64,000 bases of DNA, taken from DATKFM01 sp046154965 (GTDB taxonomy: Bacteria; Pseudomonadota; Alphaproteobacteria; Dongiales; Dongiaceae). Under the pieces are notes generated by a model. It was not told the DNA's origin and did no database searches. It saw only the letters and a list, made by a program, of their open reading frames with translations. The stretch covers positions 1 to 64,000 of the forward strand of contig JBJXDY010000027.1 of NCBI GenBank assembly GCA_046154965.1, read 5' to 3'. Positions within the stretch are counted from its first letter, which is position 1. Every line of letters begins with the position of its first letter. A program made the position numbers and the translations under genes. Shown here one piece after another: positions 1-8,975 of the stretch.

Positions 1-713
1 TCCAGCAGCGCGGCGGTCGCCGGGATGCTGCCGGTGGAGCCGGCGGCGATCACGGGATCGGCCGGCGGCTGCGCGCGCCAGAACGCCGCCTGCGCCGCCA
101 ACACCTGATTGCGCCGCAGGGCAGGATCGATGCAGCCTTCCTCCCGCAGAATTTGCGGCCAGGCGTCCGTCAGGATGGCAAGGAACTTGAGGGTGCGCTG
201 CCAATGCACGGCGTATTCTTCGGGCACCAGGTCCCTCAGCTTGCCAAAGCCGACCTGCTCGGTCTGCATCTGGTCGAGGAAGCGTGCGAGCTCGGCGGCG
301 AGTCGCGCCGCCTGGTCCGCAGTGATGTGCTGGGGATCGGTGGCCAGGATGGTGCGCATGAGAAGCAGCTGCCGCCGCAGCGCCGGGATCGGCGGCGGCA
401 ATTCGGCGCCGTCTTCCGTCGGCGGCAAGGCCTCATCGCCACCGAACAATTCCGCCTCGTCGGGATCGAGATCGCCCAGAGGCATCATGCGCGGCAACAG
501 CAGCGGCCGGCCGTCGCCCTGGCGCAGGAAGGCCTCGGCGAGAGAGCGACGCGCGCGGCGCGTGGGCAGCAGGATGGTATAGCGCGTCAGCGCCAGCGGC
601 TCGGCGTGTGTCTCGGCCAACAACGCCGCCGCAAGTGCGTCAACAAAACAGACGCCCGGCGCGATCGTGAACACCGATCCGGTCGTCACAGATGTCGGCG
701 TTGCGTTGGGCAA
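1..713 (-). CDS. addB: AddB, double-strand break repair protein (N-terminal part; cut by window edge)
   Basis: Encodes the N-terminal ~237 residues of AddB, the partner of AddA in the helicase-nuclease that resects double-strand breaks for RecA. I read it by hand on the minus strand: an open frame runs from a TTG at 713 to the left edge. Family-typical stretches are VFTIAPGVCFVDALAAALL, ILLPTRRARRSLAEAFL and LLLPRMMPLGDLDPDE, which match the start of alphaproteobacterial AddB proteins. The C-terminal nuclease domain lies outside the window. The start is uncertain: no ATG is available, and a GGAGG lies 13 nt before the TTG. The gene begins 28 nt after the stop of the upstream AmgK-MurU-like gene, so it is probably in the tsaE operon. 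The identification is by motif recall, not alignment. Confidence 0.85.
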   Translation of the reverse strand, partial: MPNATPTSVTTGSVFTIAPGVCFVDALAAALLAETHAEPLALTRYTILLPTRRARRSLAEAFLRQGDGRPLLLPRMMPLGDLDPDEAELFGGDEALPPTEDGAELPPPIPALRRQLLLMRTILATDPQHITADQAARLAAELARFLDQMQTEQVGFGKLRDLVPEEYAVHWQRTLKFLAILTDAWPQILREEGCIDPALRRNQVLAAQAAFWRAQPPADPVIAAGSTGSIPATAALL

Positions 714-741
714 GGCTGCGGCCGCGCCTCCCGCGCCTGGT

Positions 742-2676
742 TCAGATGTAGCGTTCGATGCCGTGGGCGATACGCGCTTCGACTTCCGCCAACTGCTCCG
801 GCGTCGAGACGTGGAACCACTCGCCGTCATGGCGCAGGCCGAACAGGCGGCCGGCCTCGATGGCGCGGTCATAGAGGATGTTCAGGGAGAAAGCGCCCTT
901 CGGGCCGTCCTGGAATAGTCGCGGATGCAGGATCTGGATTCCGGCATAGACGAATGGCGCCACTTCCCAGTGCCGCCGCCGCCGGACGGCGCCGAGCTGA
1001 TCGAGGAAGAAATCCCCCGGCCCGCCATAGCCCACCGCCGTCGCCGTCGGCTGCAGCAGCAGCAGCGCATCCATGCGGCCGCCGTCCCAGAACTCCGCCA
1101 GGCGCACCAGGGCGTCGGTCTTGCCGTTCAGCCAGATGATCTTGCCGTTGATGACATAGAACGGATCGGCGCCCAGCAGCGGCAACGCCTTGGTGATGCC
1201 GCCGCCGGTTTCCAGAATCTCTTCTTCACGGGAGAACCGGATGCGCGGCTCGGCGCGTTTTTGCAGATGGTTCTCGATGACCTCGGCCAGATGATGGGTG
1301 TTCACCACCACATCCTGCACGCCGACGGCGGCGAGACGGTCGATCACCGTATCGATCATCGGCTTGCCGGCCACCATCACCATCGGCTTCGGCGTGGTCT
1401 CGGTGATCGGCATCAGCCGCGTTCCGAAGCCAGCGGCCAGCACCATGGCGCGGCGGGGCACTTTCTCGTTAGCGGGCGGCGTCATGCGAATTACCGGCGC
1501 CGCTGGCATCGCCGCCGCATGTGCGGCGCCTTCGCCTCGCGCCAACGCCGCCGCCCCTACGGCCTGCTGCGTCACATGGGCGATCAGCCGCTCGATCTGC
1601 GGCCCCCTGAGTTCGCCGATCAGGCCGGCGCGGCGCACCAGTTCCTGCGACAGTTCCGGCGGCCGCCGCATCGCCGATGGGATATGCGCATCGAACCACG
1701 CCCGCACTGGCGACAGCGCGGGATGGACGAGATCGCCTTCCAGCAGCCGCCAGGTGCGGGGCATGAAGCCGAGATAGCCCGGCTTGCCGTCGCGCAGCAG
1801 CAGGCGGGTAAAGGTGCCGAGAATGCGCGTGTTGCGCTGCGCGCCGATCACCGCATAGGAGACATCGAACGCCTCGCCGGAAAGGCCGGGTAGCGCTTCG
1901 AGATAGCGCCGGCGCAGATCCTGGATCAGGTCGGTGGAGACGTCGCGGCGCACATCCTGCAACAGCGACACCAGATCGAAAGCCCGCGGCCCAATCACCG
2001 CATCCTGGAAATCCAGCAGGCCGCAGGCGGTGATGCCGGTGCGCCCGGGCAGCAGCATCAGATTGTCCACATGGAAATCGAACAGCACCAGCGTGTCCGG
2101 GGCGCTGCGGCGCTTCGGCAAGACCTCGCGCCAGGCGGAGACGTAGCTCTCCCGCAGCGCCGGCGTCAGCCGCTCCTCCTGCGTCACCGGCCAATACCAG
2201 TCGAGCAGCAACGACACCTCGCGCAACGCCCGCGCATCGTCGAAGGGCGGCAGGCCGGCATAGCGGGCGGGCACGAACTTCTTGTGCAGGTCGATCAGCA
2301 GATCGATGGCGAGTGTGTAAAGCGCGCGCTCGTCATGGCCGCCGCGCAGCAGGCGGGTATAGGTGTCATCACCCAAATCTTCCAGCAGCAGCAGGCCCTG
2401 GGAGACATCGGCGGCATAGATCTTCGGCGCGCTGTAGCCGAGATTATGCAGCAGTTCGGCGATGCGCACGAATGGCCGCACATCCTCTTGCGGCGGCGGC
2501 GCATCCATCAGCACCGCCTTCTTGCCGTCCATGGCCAGGCGGTCATAGCGGCGGAACGAGGCGTCGCCGGCCAGCGGCCGCCGGTCGCAACGGCCCCAGC
2601 CATGCTGCGCCAGGAAAGCGCCGATGGCCTTCGCGCGATCTTGCGTGCCGGTCATGATGCGCGCGGTCTCAGCCAT
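742..2676 (-). CDS. Fused sugar kinase (AmgK-like) and nucleotidyltransferase (MurU-like)
   Basis: A 644-residue protein made of two enzymes that are usually separate. Residues ~10-340 are an aminoglycoside-phosphotransferase-fold kinase (LAGDASFRRYDRL near the start, catalytic FDFHVDNLML near 200, then LLDFQDAVIGPRAFDL). Residues ~410-644 are a sugar-1-phosphate nucleotidyltransferase (MVLAAGFGTRLMPITETTPK, glycine-rich signature). In Pseudomonas-type peptidoglycan recycling, AmgK phosphorylates MurNAc/GlcNAc at the anomeric position and MurU makes UDP-MurNAc, so one chain could do both steps. The linker (~365-405) is rich in Ala and Pro. The start chosen is the ATG at 2676, which overlaps the tsaE stop by 8 nt and implies translational coupling; the frame stays open further upstream inside tsaE. 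The neighbours tsaE and addB are the usual alphaproteobacterial ones. The substrate is inferred. Confidence 0.85.
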   Translation of the reverse strand: MAETARIMTGTQDRAKAIGAFLAQHGWGRCDRRPLAGDASFRRYDRLAMDGKKAVLMDAPPPQEDVRPFVRIAELLHNLGYSAPKIYAADVSQGLLLLEDLGDDTYTRLLRGGHDERALYTLAIDLLIDLHKKFVPARYAGLPPFDDARALREVSLLLDWYWPVTQEERLTPALRESYVSAWREVLPKRRSAPDTLVLFDFHVDNLMLLPGRTGITACGLLDFQDAVIGPRAFDLVSLLQDVRRDVSTDLIQDLRRRYLEALPGLSGEAFDVSYAVIGAQRNTRILGTFTRLLLRDGKPGYLGFMPRTWRLLEGDLVHPALSPVRAWFDAHIPSAMRRPPELSQELVRRAGLIGELRGPQIERLIAHVTQQAVGAAALARGEGAAHAAAMPAAPVIRMTPPANEKVPRRAMVLAAGFGTRLMPITETTPKPMVMVAGKPMIDTVIDRLAAVGVQDVVVNTHHLAEVIENHLQKRAEPRIRFSREEEILETGGGITKALPLLGADPFYVINGKIIWLNGKTDALVRLAEFWDGGRMDALLLLQPTATAVGYGGPGDFFLDQLGAVRRRRHWEVAPFVYAGIQILHPRLFQDGPKGAFSLNILYDRAIEAGRLFGLRHDGEWFHVSTPEQLAEVEARIAHGIERYI

Positions 2677-3163
2677 GGCCGACGACCGACTGCAGCCGCG
2701 GCGCCCAATCGCCATGACCGGCAAGATGCAGCTGGCGCGCATTGTCGTTGCCGGGCGCGAAAGACAATGTCAAATCCAGCCGCTCTTTCGGCAGCATCCC
2801 GGCGATTCGCTCCGGCCATTCGATCAGCGTGATGCCCTCAGCCAGCGCGTCCTCTAGACCCAGCTCCAGCACATCGTCCGGACGCGCCAGGCGGTAGAGG
2901 TCGAAATGCCAGATCGTGCCCTGGGCGCTGTCATAGGTCTGCACCAGGGTGAAGGTGGGGCTGGGCGCTTCCTCCGCCCCGCCGGTCAGAGCGGCGATGA
3001 AGCCGCGGGCGAAGCTGGTCTTGCCCGCGCCCAGGTCGCCGTTCAGCGCAATCACGTCGCCGCTGCGCGCCACGGCGGCGAGGCGCCGTGCGATGGAAAC
3101 GGTGGCGGCTTCGGACGGAAGTTCCATGTCGTGCTGATAGACTGGGGTGGCGACGCTGTTCAT
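2669..3163 (-). CDS. tsaE: TsaE, tRNA threonylcarbamoyladenosine biosynthesis ATPase
   Basis: A small P-loop ATPase needed with TsaB, TsaC and TsaD to make t6A at position 37 of ANN-decoding tRNAs. Walker A is GDLGAGKTSFARG around residue 42. Family features follow: PSPTFTLVQTY, then the acidic segment HFDLYRLARPDDVLELGLED and LIEWPERI. The length, 164 aa, is slightly above the usual ~150; an internal ATG at 3127 (MELPSEA) would give 152 aa and is an equally possible start, since neither has a clear Shine-Dalgarno. The gene is first in the minus-strand run tsaE, kinase/nucleotidyltransferase, addB, and its 3' end overlaps the next start. Confidence 0.92.
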   Translation of the reverse strand: MNSVATPVYQHDMELPSEAATVSIARRLAAVARSGDVIALNGDLGAGKTSFARGFIAALTGGAEEAPSPTFTLVQTYDSAQGTIWHFDLYRLARPDDVLELGLEDALAEGITLIEWPERIAGMLPKERLDLTLSFAPGNDNARQLHLAGHGDWAPRLQSVVGHG

Positions 3164-3304
3164 CTGCTGTGAATTCTCAGAAGTCTTGTAACCGCAGGAC
3201 TCGCAGGCGACAACGAAAAGCAGAGCGCCAACGTCCCCTTGCGCCGGCCCGTCCGGCCCCGCATTTTACCGGTCCCAGAACCCCAAGATTTCATCCGGAA
3301 AGCC

Positions 3305-4324
3305 ATGACCTCAGCGACCCACAGCACCGATGTTGCAATCATAGGCGCCGGCCCGGTTGGCCTGTTCGCGGTGTTCGAATGCGGCATGTTGAAAATGCGC
3401 TGCCATGTCATCGATGCGCTGGACAGCACCGGCGGACAATGCGCGGCGCTTTATCCGGAGAAGCCGATCTATGACATCCCCGGCTATCCGCGAATCGAAG
3501 CGGCGGATCTGATCCGCAAGCTGGAGGAGCAGATCGCGCCGTTCAAGCCGGTGTTCCATCTCAACCAGCAGGTCAACAAACTTGCCAAGTCCGGCGATGG
3601 ATGGGAGCTGGAAACCTCGGCCGGCACGCGCATCGCCGCAAAAGCCGTCATCATCGCTGCCGGCGTCGGCGCCTTCGGCCCCAACCGGCCGCCGTTGAGC
3701 GGCATCGAAGCCTATGAAGGCAAGAGCGTCTTCTATTATGTGAAGCAGCGCGAGGATTTCCGCGGCAAGCGCATCGTCATCGCCGGCGGCGGCGATTCGG
3801 CGCTGGACTGGACGCTGGCGCTGGCTGACATCGCCTCGCGCATCTATGTCATCCATCGCCGGCCGAAGTTCCGCGGCGCGCCGGAAAGCGTCGCGCGGCT
3901 GGAAGCCTTGGCCAAGGGCGAGAAGGTGGAGATCGTCGTGCCCTACCAGCTCGCGCGGCTGGAAGGCGGCGGCGGCAAGCTCGATGCCGTCATCGTCAGC
4001 ACGCTGGAAGGGCAGGAACGGCGGCTCGACGCCGATGTGCTGCTGCCGTTCTTCGGCCTGGCGATGAATCTCGGTCCGATCGCGCAATGGGGCCTGAACC
4101 TGGACAAGCATCATATCACCGTGGCGCCGGCGACCTGCGAAACCAGCCAGCCGGGCGTCTTTGCCATCGGCGACATCGCGTCCTATCCCGGCAAGCTGAA
4201 GCTGATCCTCTCGGGCTTTGCCGAGGCGGCGGCGGCGGCCCATGGCATCCATCCCCTTCTGTTCCCCGGGCAAGTGCTGCATTTCGAGTATTCGACGACG
4301 TCGGGCGTGCCCGCCGGCGGCTAG
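3305..4324 (+). CDS. Ferredoxin/flavodoxin-NADP+ reductase, thioredoxin-reductase-like type
   Basis: A 339-residue FAD- and NADPH-binding reductase that passes electrons between NADPH and ferredoxin or flavodoxin. The N-terminal FAD-binding glycine motif is IIGAGPVGLFAVFE; STGGQCAALYPEKPIYDIPG is the hallmark of the dimeric TrxR-like FNR family (type 2 FNR) and there is no CxxC redox pair, so it is not a thioredoxin reductase. The NADPH-binding motif is IAGGGDSALDW near residue 155. The C-terminal GDIASYPGKLKLILSGFAEA and the terminal STTSGVP are also typical. The ATG at 3305 follows a GGAAA. It lies opposite to its neighbours, diverging from tsaE and converging on divL with a 4-nt overlap of the two 3' ends. 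Confidence 0.93.
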   Translation: MTSATHSTDVAIIGAGPVGLFAVFECGMLKMRCHVIDALDSTGGQCAALYPEKPIYDIPGYPRIEAADLIRKLEEQIAPFKPVFHLNQQVNKLAKSGDGWELETSAGTRIAAKAVIIAAGVGAFGPNRPPLSGIEAYEGKSVFYYVKQREDFRGKRIVIAGGGDSALDWTLALADIASRIYVIHRRPKFRGAPESVARLEALAKGEKVEIVVPYQLARLEGGGGKLDAVIVSTLEGQERRLDADVLLPFFGLAMNLGPIAQWGLNLDKHHITVAPATCETSQPGVFAIGDIASYPGKLKLILSGFAEAAAAAHGIHPLLFPGQVLHFEYSTTSGVPAGG

Positions 4325-6774
4325 GCGGCCTTCGCGGTCCGCGTCGCGTCGACAGGCACGAAGCAGGTGATCGTCGTGCCCTGGCCGGGTTCGGAATCCA
4401 GCTCGACCCGGCCGCCATGGAGTTCGATCAGCTTCTTGACCAACGCCAGGCCCAGCCCCATGCCGAAGCTGCGGCCCTGGCTGCTGACGCGGGCGAACTT
4501 CTCGAACACCGCGGCGTGATACTCGGGGTCGATGCCGATGCCGGTGTCGGTGACGCGGAACTCCACATGGCCGTCATTGCGGGTGGCGCCCAGCACGATC
4601 GAGCCGCTGGGCGGGGTGAATTTCAGGCCGTTGCTGATGACGCTGTAAAGCGCCTGCTTAAGGCGGCGTTCGTCGGCGACGATGGTGCCGAGATCGCCAT
4701 TGGCCTGGATCGAGAAGTTGATGTCGCGGGAGCGGGCGCGTTCGCCGGCCAGCATGCCGACGCCAGACAGAAGCTCCTGCACATTCACCGGGCCGCATTC
4801 CAGCTGCAGATAGCCGGCATCGATGGTGGCGACGTCCAGGATGTCGTTGATCAGCGTCAGCAGGCGGTTCGAGGCTTCCAGGATGTTGCGGCTGTATTCG
4901 GATTGCCGCTCGTTGAGCTCGCCGAAGTAGCGCTGATCCAGCATCTCCGCAAAGCCGATGATGGCGTTAAGCGGCGTGCGCAGCTCGTAGGAGACGTTGG
5001 CGATGAATTCGGATTTGAGGCGGTCGGCGGCTTCCAGCGCGGCATTGCGTTCGCGCAGCGCGCGTTCCACTCGCGTACTGTCGGTGACGTCGAGATAGGT
5101 GTAGAGGCAGCCGCCGTCGGCCAGCGGCAATGAGCTGAAGATCAGCACCGATCCGTCTGTGCGTTCGATGCGGCCGCTGCGGGCATCGCGGTCGGCGACG
5201 CGGCCGATGATGCGGTTGCGCAGCCGGCCCCAGAACGGTCCCTGGGCGAAGAAGCGCCTGATAGCATCGACGATAAGCGCGACATGGGGCTCGTTCTCGA
5301 GCAGCTGCGGCTCCAGCCCCCAGATTCGGGCGAAGGCCGGATTGCTGAGCTTGAGCCGGCCGTCGCTGCCGAACACGGCGATGCCTTCATAGAGGTGGTC
5401 GAGGGTTTCACGTTGAACTTGGATCAACGTGTTGTAGGAGCGTTCGAGCCGCAGGGTATCGGTCACATCCTCATAGCTGATCGTGACGCCGCCGAGCGGG
5501 TGGGGGGCCGCCACCATGCGCAGCGTCGAGCCGTCGGGCAGATGCAGCAACTCCTCCATCGGATGCAGCAGGGCGAACAGTTCGCGCATCAGCTCGCGTT
5601 TGTATTTCGGGAAGTCGGCATATTCGGGGATCCGGCGGCGCTCGCGCAGCGCCTCCAGCACCTCGTTCAGCGTCGGCTCGCTGGTGAGGAATTCCTCCTC
5701 CAGGCCGAACTGCTTGGAGTATTCGCTGTTGTAGAAGCGCAGCTTGCCGTCGGCGTTGAAGATGGCGACGGCGGTGGAGAGGCTTTCCAGCACGTCGGCA
5801 TGGGCGCGCACATGGCGCTTCAACTCGCCCTGGGCCTCGTCCAGCGCGGTCTTGTCGGCGGCGTAGCCGACGACGCCGCCGCCGATCAGCGGCATTTCCG
5901 TCACCGTCATCAGGCGCCGGTCGCCGCGCAGCACGACATGCTTGTCGTCGCTTTGCGGCTTGTTCTCCTCAAGCGCCTTGCGCGCCATGTCGCGGCTGCC
6001 GGTGCCGCCCATCAGCTCGATGCCCTTCTCCACCACCTGCGGCCGCATCGCCTCGACACCCTGGGCATAGGCCTTGTTGCAATACTCGATAGAGAGGTCG
6101 TTTCGGCGCAGCCAGACCGGCATGGGCATCACGTCCAGGGCGGCCTGCAGCCGGTCTTTCTCGTTGGCGATCACGGTGGCGGCGGCGGCGACTTGCGACA
6201 CCTCGGTGATGGTCAGCCGGTTCATCGGGCCGTCTTCGCCGTCGGCCGGCAGGCGGTCGCCGCGGCAGGCCACGGTGCGCACGCCGTCGGCCAGGCGGCA
6301 GGCCATGTCGAAGCCGGCGCCGTCCTGGTCTAGCCGGTCCAGCCCGGTGCCGAGCATGGCGCGGTCGGGGGTGGAGACGGCGAAGGTCAGCCGGTCCAGC
6401 CCCAGGGTCTCGCCGGCCGGCAGGCCCAGCAGCCGGGCGATCTGGGGCGGCAGCGTCACCGCCTTGACGCCCGGGGCCCAGAGCAGGATGCCCGATTTCG
6501 GGCCATCCAGGGCCTGGGCCACGCGCCGCTGGCTTTGGGCCAGGACGCCGGCGTGGCGCCGGGCGTCGTGGAGCCGGCGGCGCAACCAGAAAATCACCGC
6601 CAGCGCCGCCAGCAGCAGCGCGCCGGCCATGGCGACGATGACGCCGGCCGTGGCCAGGGCCTGGTCCGGCGGCAGGCCAGGGGCCAGAGCCGTTTCCGGG
6701 GTCTGGGCCAGGGCAAGCCCGGGCCAGAATCCGGCAAAAACAGCGGCCGTCTGAGATAAGGCTGCGCGGTGCAT
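4321..6774 (-). CDS. divL: DivL-like PAS-domain pseudo-histidine kinase (Tyr in the phospho-acceptor site)
   Basis: An 817-residue membrane-anchored kinase homologue. It has an N-terminal signal-like segment, a transmembrane helix at ~45-63 (VAMAGALLLAALAVIFWLRR), several PAS-type modules at ~85-560, then a dimerisation and catalytic ATPase core. The H-box reads FIANVSYELRTPLNAIIGF: the acceptor His is replaced by Tyr596 (TAC codon). The ATP-binding domain keeps its N-box (NGLKFTPPSG), TGIGIDP and GMGLGLALVKKL motifs. The Tyr substitution is the signature of Caulobacter DivL, which works with CckA and DivK to control CtrA and asymmetric division, mainly by protein binding. Position between tsaE and ahcY also fits divL. 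It ends 4 nt inside the convergent FNR gene. Function in this organism is inferred from family. Confidence 0.88.
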   Translation of the reverse strand: MHRAALSQTAAVFAGFWPGLALAQTPETALAPGLPPDQALATAGVIVAMAGALLLAALAVIFWLRRRLHDARRHAGVLAQSQRRVAQALDGPKSGILLWAPGVKAVTLPPQIARLLGLPAGETLGLDRLTFAVSTPDRAMLGTGLDRLDQDGAGFDMACRLADGVRTVACRGDRLPADGEDGPMNRLTITEVSQVAAAATVIANEKDRLQAALDVMPMPVWLRRNDLSIEYCNKAYAQGVEAMRPQVVEKGIELMGGTGSRDMARKALEENKPQSDDKHVVLRGDRRLMTVTEMPLIGGGVVGYAADKTALDEAQGELKRHVRAHADVLESLSTAVAIFNADGKLRFYNSEYSKQFGLEEEFLTSEPTLNEVLEALRERRRIPEYADFPKYKRELMRELFALLHPMEELLHLPDGSTLRMVAAPHPLGGVTISYEDVTDTLRLERSYNTLIQVQRETLDHLYEGIAVFGSDGRLKLSNPAFARIWGLEPQLLENEPHVALIVDAIRRFFAQGPFWGRLRNRIIGRVADRDARSGRIERTDGSVLIFSSLPLADGGCLYTYLDVTDSTRVERALRERNAALEAADRLKSEFIANVSYELRTPLNAIIGFAEMLDQRYFGELNERQSEYSRNILEASNRLLTLINDILDVATIDAGYLQLECGPVNVQELLSGVGMLAGERARSRDINFSIQANGDLGTIVADERRLKQALYSVISNGLKFTPPSGSIVLGATRNDGHVEFRVTDTGIGIDPEYHAAVFEKFARVSSQGRSFGMGLGLALVKKLIELHGGRVELDSEPGQGTTITCFVPVDATRTAKAA

Positions 6775-6849
6775 AAGTGCCGCAGACCTTACCGGGTTTC
6801 GGCTGAGATCAGCAAGCGATGGGGCCGCACCCCGCCTGCGCCGTCGCCT

Positions 6850-8358
6850 TTAATACCTATAGTGGTCCGGCTTGAACGGGCCTGTGCTTTCGATCCCCAG
6901 ATACTTCGCCTGCTTGGCCGAGAGCTTGGTGAGGTGGGCGCCGACCTTGGCCAGGTGCAGCGCCGCCACCTTCTCGTCCAGATGCTTGGGCAGGACATAG
7001 ACTTTCTTCTCGTACTTGCTGTTGTGGCTCCACAGCTCCATCTGCGCCAGCACCTGGTTGGAGAAGGAGGCGCTCATGACGAAGCTGGGATGGCCGGTGG
7101 CGCAGCCGAGATTCACCAGCCGGCCCTTGGCCAGCACGATCAGCCGCTTGCCGCCGGGGAAGATCACCTCGTCCACCTGGGGCTTCACCTCGTCCCATTT
7201 GTAGTTCTGCAGCGCGCCGATCTGGATCTCGCTGTCGAAGTGGCCGATGTTGCAGACGATGGCGCGGTCCTTCATGGCGCGCATATGCTCGATGGTGATG
7301 ACGTCCACATTGCCCGTGGCGGTGACGAAGATATCGCCCTGGGGCGCCGCCTCCTCCATGGTCACCACCTGGTAGCCTTCCATCGCCGCCTGTAGCGCGC
7401 AGATGGGATCGATCTCCGTGACCATCACCCGCGCGCCCTGGCTGCGCAGGGATTCCGCCGAGCCCTTGCCCACATCGCCGAAGCCGGCGACCACGGCCAC
7501 CTTGCCGGCCATCATGGTGTCGGTGGCGCGCTTGATGCCGTCCACCAGGCTTTCGCGGCAGCCGTAGAAATTGTCGAATTTCGACTTGGTGACGCTGTCG
7601 TTGACGTTGATGGCCGGAAACAGCAGCGTGCCTTTCTGGGCCATTTCATAGAGGCGGTGCACGCCGGTGGTGGTTTCCTCGGTCACGCCCTTGATGGCGT
7701 TGCCGACCTTCTCGTACCATCCGGGATGGCTCTTCAGCCGCGCCTTGATGGCGGCGTAGAGAATCTCTTCCTCTTCGTTGGCCGGTTCGGAAATCAGCGA
7801 CGCATTCTTGGCGGCGCGGCGGCCGAGATGGAGCAGCAGCGTGGCGTCGCCGCCGTCATCCAGGATCATGTTGGGCGCGCCGCCGTCGTGCCATTCGAAG
7901 ATGCGGTGGGTGAATTCCCAATATTCCTCCAGCGACTCGCCCTTATAGGCGAAGACCGGCGTGCCGGCCTTGGCGATCGCCGCGGCGGCGTGGTCCTGGG
8001 TCGAAAAGATGTTGCAGGAGGCCCAGCGCACTTCGGCACCCAGGGCCTTCAGCGTCTCGATCAGCACCGCGGTCTGGATGGTCATATGCAGGGAGCCCGC
8101 GATCCGCGCGCCCTTCAGCGGCTTCTGCTTGCCATACTCGGCCCGCAGCGCCATCAGGCCGGGCATCTCGGTCTCGGCGATCGACATTTCCTTGCGGCCC
8201 CAATCGGCCAGGCCGATATCGGCGACCCGGTAGTCGCCCGCCTTCGCTGAAGCTCCGGCGGGGCGGGGCGCGCCGGCGTGTTTGGCCGCCGGCGCAGGCT
8301 TGCCCGACTCGGACTTGGATGCGGCGGGCTTGGCGGCGGAAGAGGACTTGGAGGCCAT
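6850..8358 (-). CDS. ahcY: Adenosylhomocysteinase (S-adenosyl-L-homocysteine hydrolase)
   Basis: A 502-residue NAD-dependent enzyme that splits S-adenosylhomocysteine to adenosine and homocysteine, clearing the product of all SAM-dependent methylation. Seen: substrate-domain motifs DIGLADWGRKEMSIAE, GSLHMTIQTAVLIETL; NAD-binding VVAGFGDVGKGSAESLR; FYGCRESLVDGIKR; and the canonical C-terminus GPFKPDHYRY with the Lys-Tyr residues that reach the neighbouring subunit's NAD. The first ~40 residues are an unusual low-complexity extension rich in Ala, Lys, Ser and Pro (MASKSSSAAKPAASKS...), absent from most homologues. The ATG at 8358 has AAGGGAG about 10 nt upstream, so the extension is probably translated. 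The next gene on this strand is divL. Confidence 0.97.
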   Translation of the reverse strand: MASKSSSAAKPAASKSESGKPAPAAKHAGAPRPAGASAKAGDYRVADIGLADWGRKEMSIAETEMPGLMALRAEYGKQKPLKGARIAGSLHMTIQTAVLIETLKALGAEVRWASCNIFSTQDHAAAAIAKAGTPVFAYKGESLEEYWEFTHRIFEWHDGGAPNMILDDGGDATLLLHLGRRAAKNASLISEPANEEEEILYAAIKARLKSHPGWYEKVGNAIKGVTEETTTGVHRLYEMAQKGTLLFPAINVNDSVTKSKFDNFYGCRESLVDGIKRATDTMMAGKVAVVAGFGDVGKGSAESLRSQGARVMVTEIDPICALQAAMEGYQVVTMEEAAPQGDIFVTATGNVDVITIEHMRAMKDRAIVCNIGHFDSEIQIGALQNYKWDEVKPQVDEVIFPGGKRLIVLAKGRLVNLGCATGHPSFVMSASFSNQVLAQMELWSHNSKYEKKVYVLPKHLDEKVAALHLAKVGAHLTKLSAKQAKYLGIESTGPFKPDHYRY

Positions 8359-8975
8359 TAGGTCATGCTCCCTTGAGCGGGTGTTGAGCTGCTGCGGCGG
8401 CTAAAGGCTGGAAATGAATCGCGCTCCGGCGAAACGGGCGTTCGAGATACCAGCCGCAACCAGGGCAAGCAAGGCGGCGGCACGCAAAGCGCTGGCGGCC
8501 AGCCGCACGCGAAGGCGCGACACCGCGGAGAGGCGTGCCGGCTTGCAGGGCGCGCCGCGGCCGCACCCGAACGTGCGGCGTCGGGCAATGCTACTTGCGC
8601 GCATTCTCCAGGCACCGAATTCCTTTCTTTCCAAAAGCTTGAGCGCCACTGGCGCGCATGGATTTCGCCAATAAGTAATTGATTTGTAATAGAAATGTCT
8701 GGAAATCCGGGAATTTTTCCAGGGGGCCCCTGATTTCGCGGTTCGATGCCATGCAAGGGAATTCCGCCGGGTGGCTGCTGGCAAAGGCTAAACCGACGCC
8801 TGCCCTGTACTGCTGTCGGAGTTCCCTGTTGCGCTGCCACGCCTGCCGTCCCTCTTCCCGCCGAACGGAAACGCCCGGGCACGCATTCGCCGGGCAATCT
8901 TACAGTATAGAACATTTAGGGAACAATTTCCAGGGAGCGGCAACCCGTGGCCTGATTTCATTCGGGCTCGGTGGG
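8359..8975. other. Long upstream region of ahcY, no supported gene
   Basis: About 620 nt without a convincing gene. The ahcY side is GC-rich and contains a perfect hairpin at 8561-8578 (CCGCAC, six-base loop, GTGCGG), which would sit in the ahcY leader about 205 nt before its start. A 67-codon minus-strand frame (8604 to 8401, starting MRASSIARRRTFGCG and ending in a hydrophobic stretch) has a GGAGA directly before its ATG but no family I recognise. I looked for SAH and SAM-II riboswitch consensus cores and could not find them. The distal part (8650-8975) is more AT-rich and probably holds promoters for ahcY and the fic gene. Confidence 0.4.

Noticed and set aside
742..2742. Longer start (2742) for the kinase-nucleotidyltransferase
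   Set aside because: The extra 22 residues lie inside tsaE and have no family similarity; ATG 2676 couples to the tsaE stop.
8359..8700. Possible SAH or SAM-II riboswitch before ahcY
   Set aside because: I compared by eye with the consensus cores I know and found no match beyond a simple hairpin.
8401..8784. 127-codon minus-strand frame upstream of ahcY
   Set aside because: No recognised family, long frames are common in GC-rich noncoding DNA, and it would overlap the ahcY leader; only its last 67 codons have any start signal.
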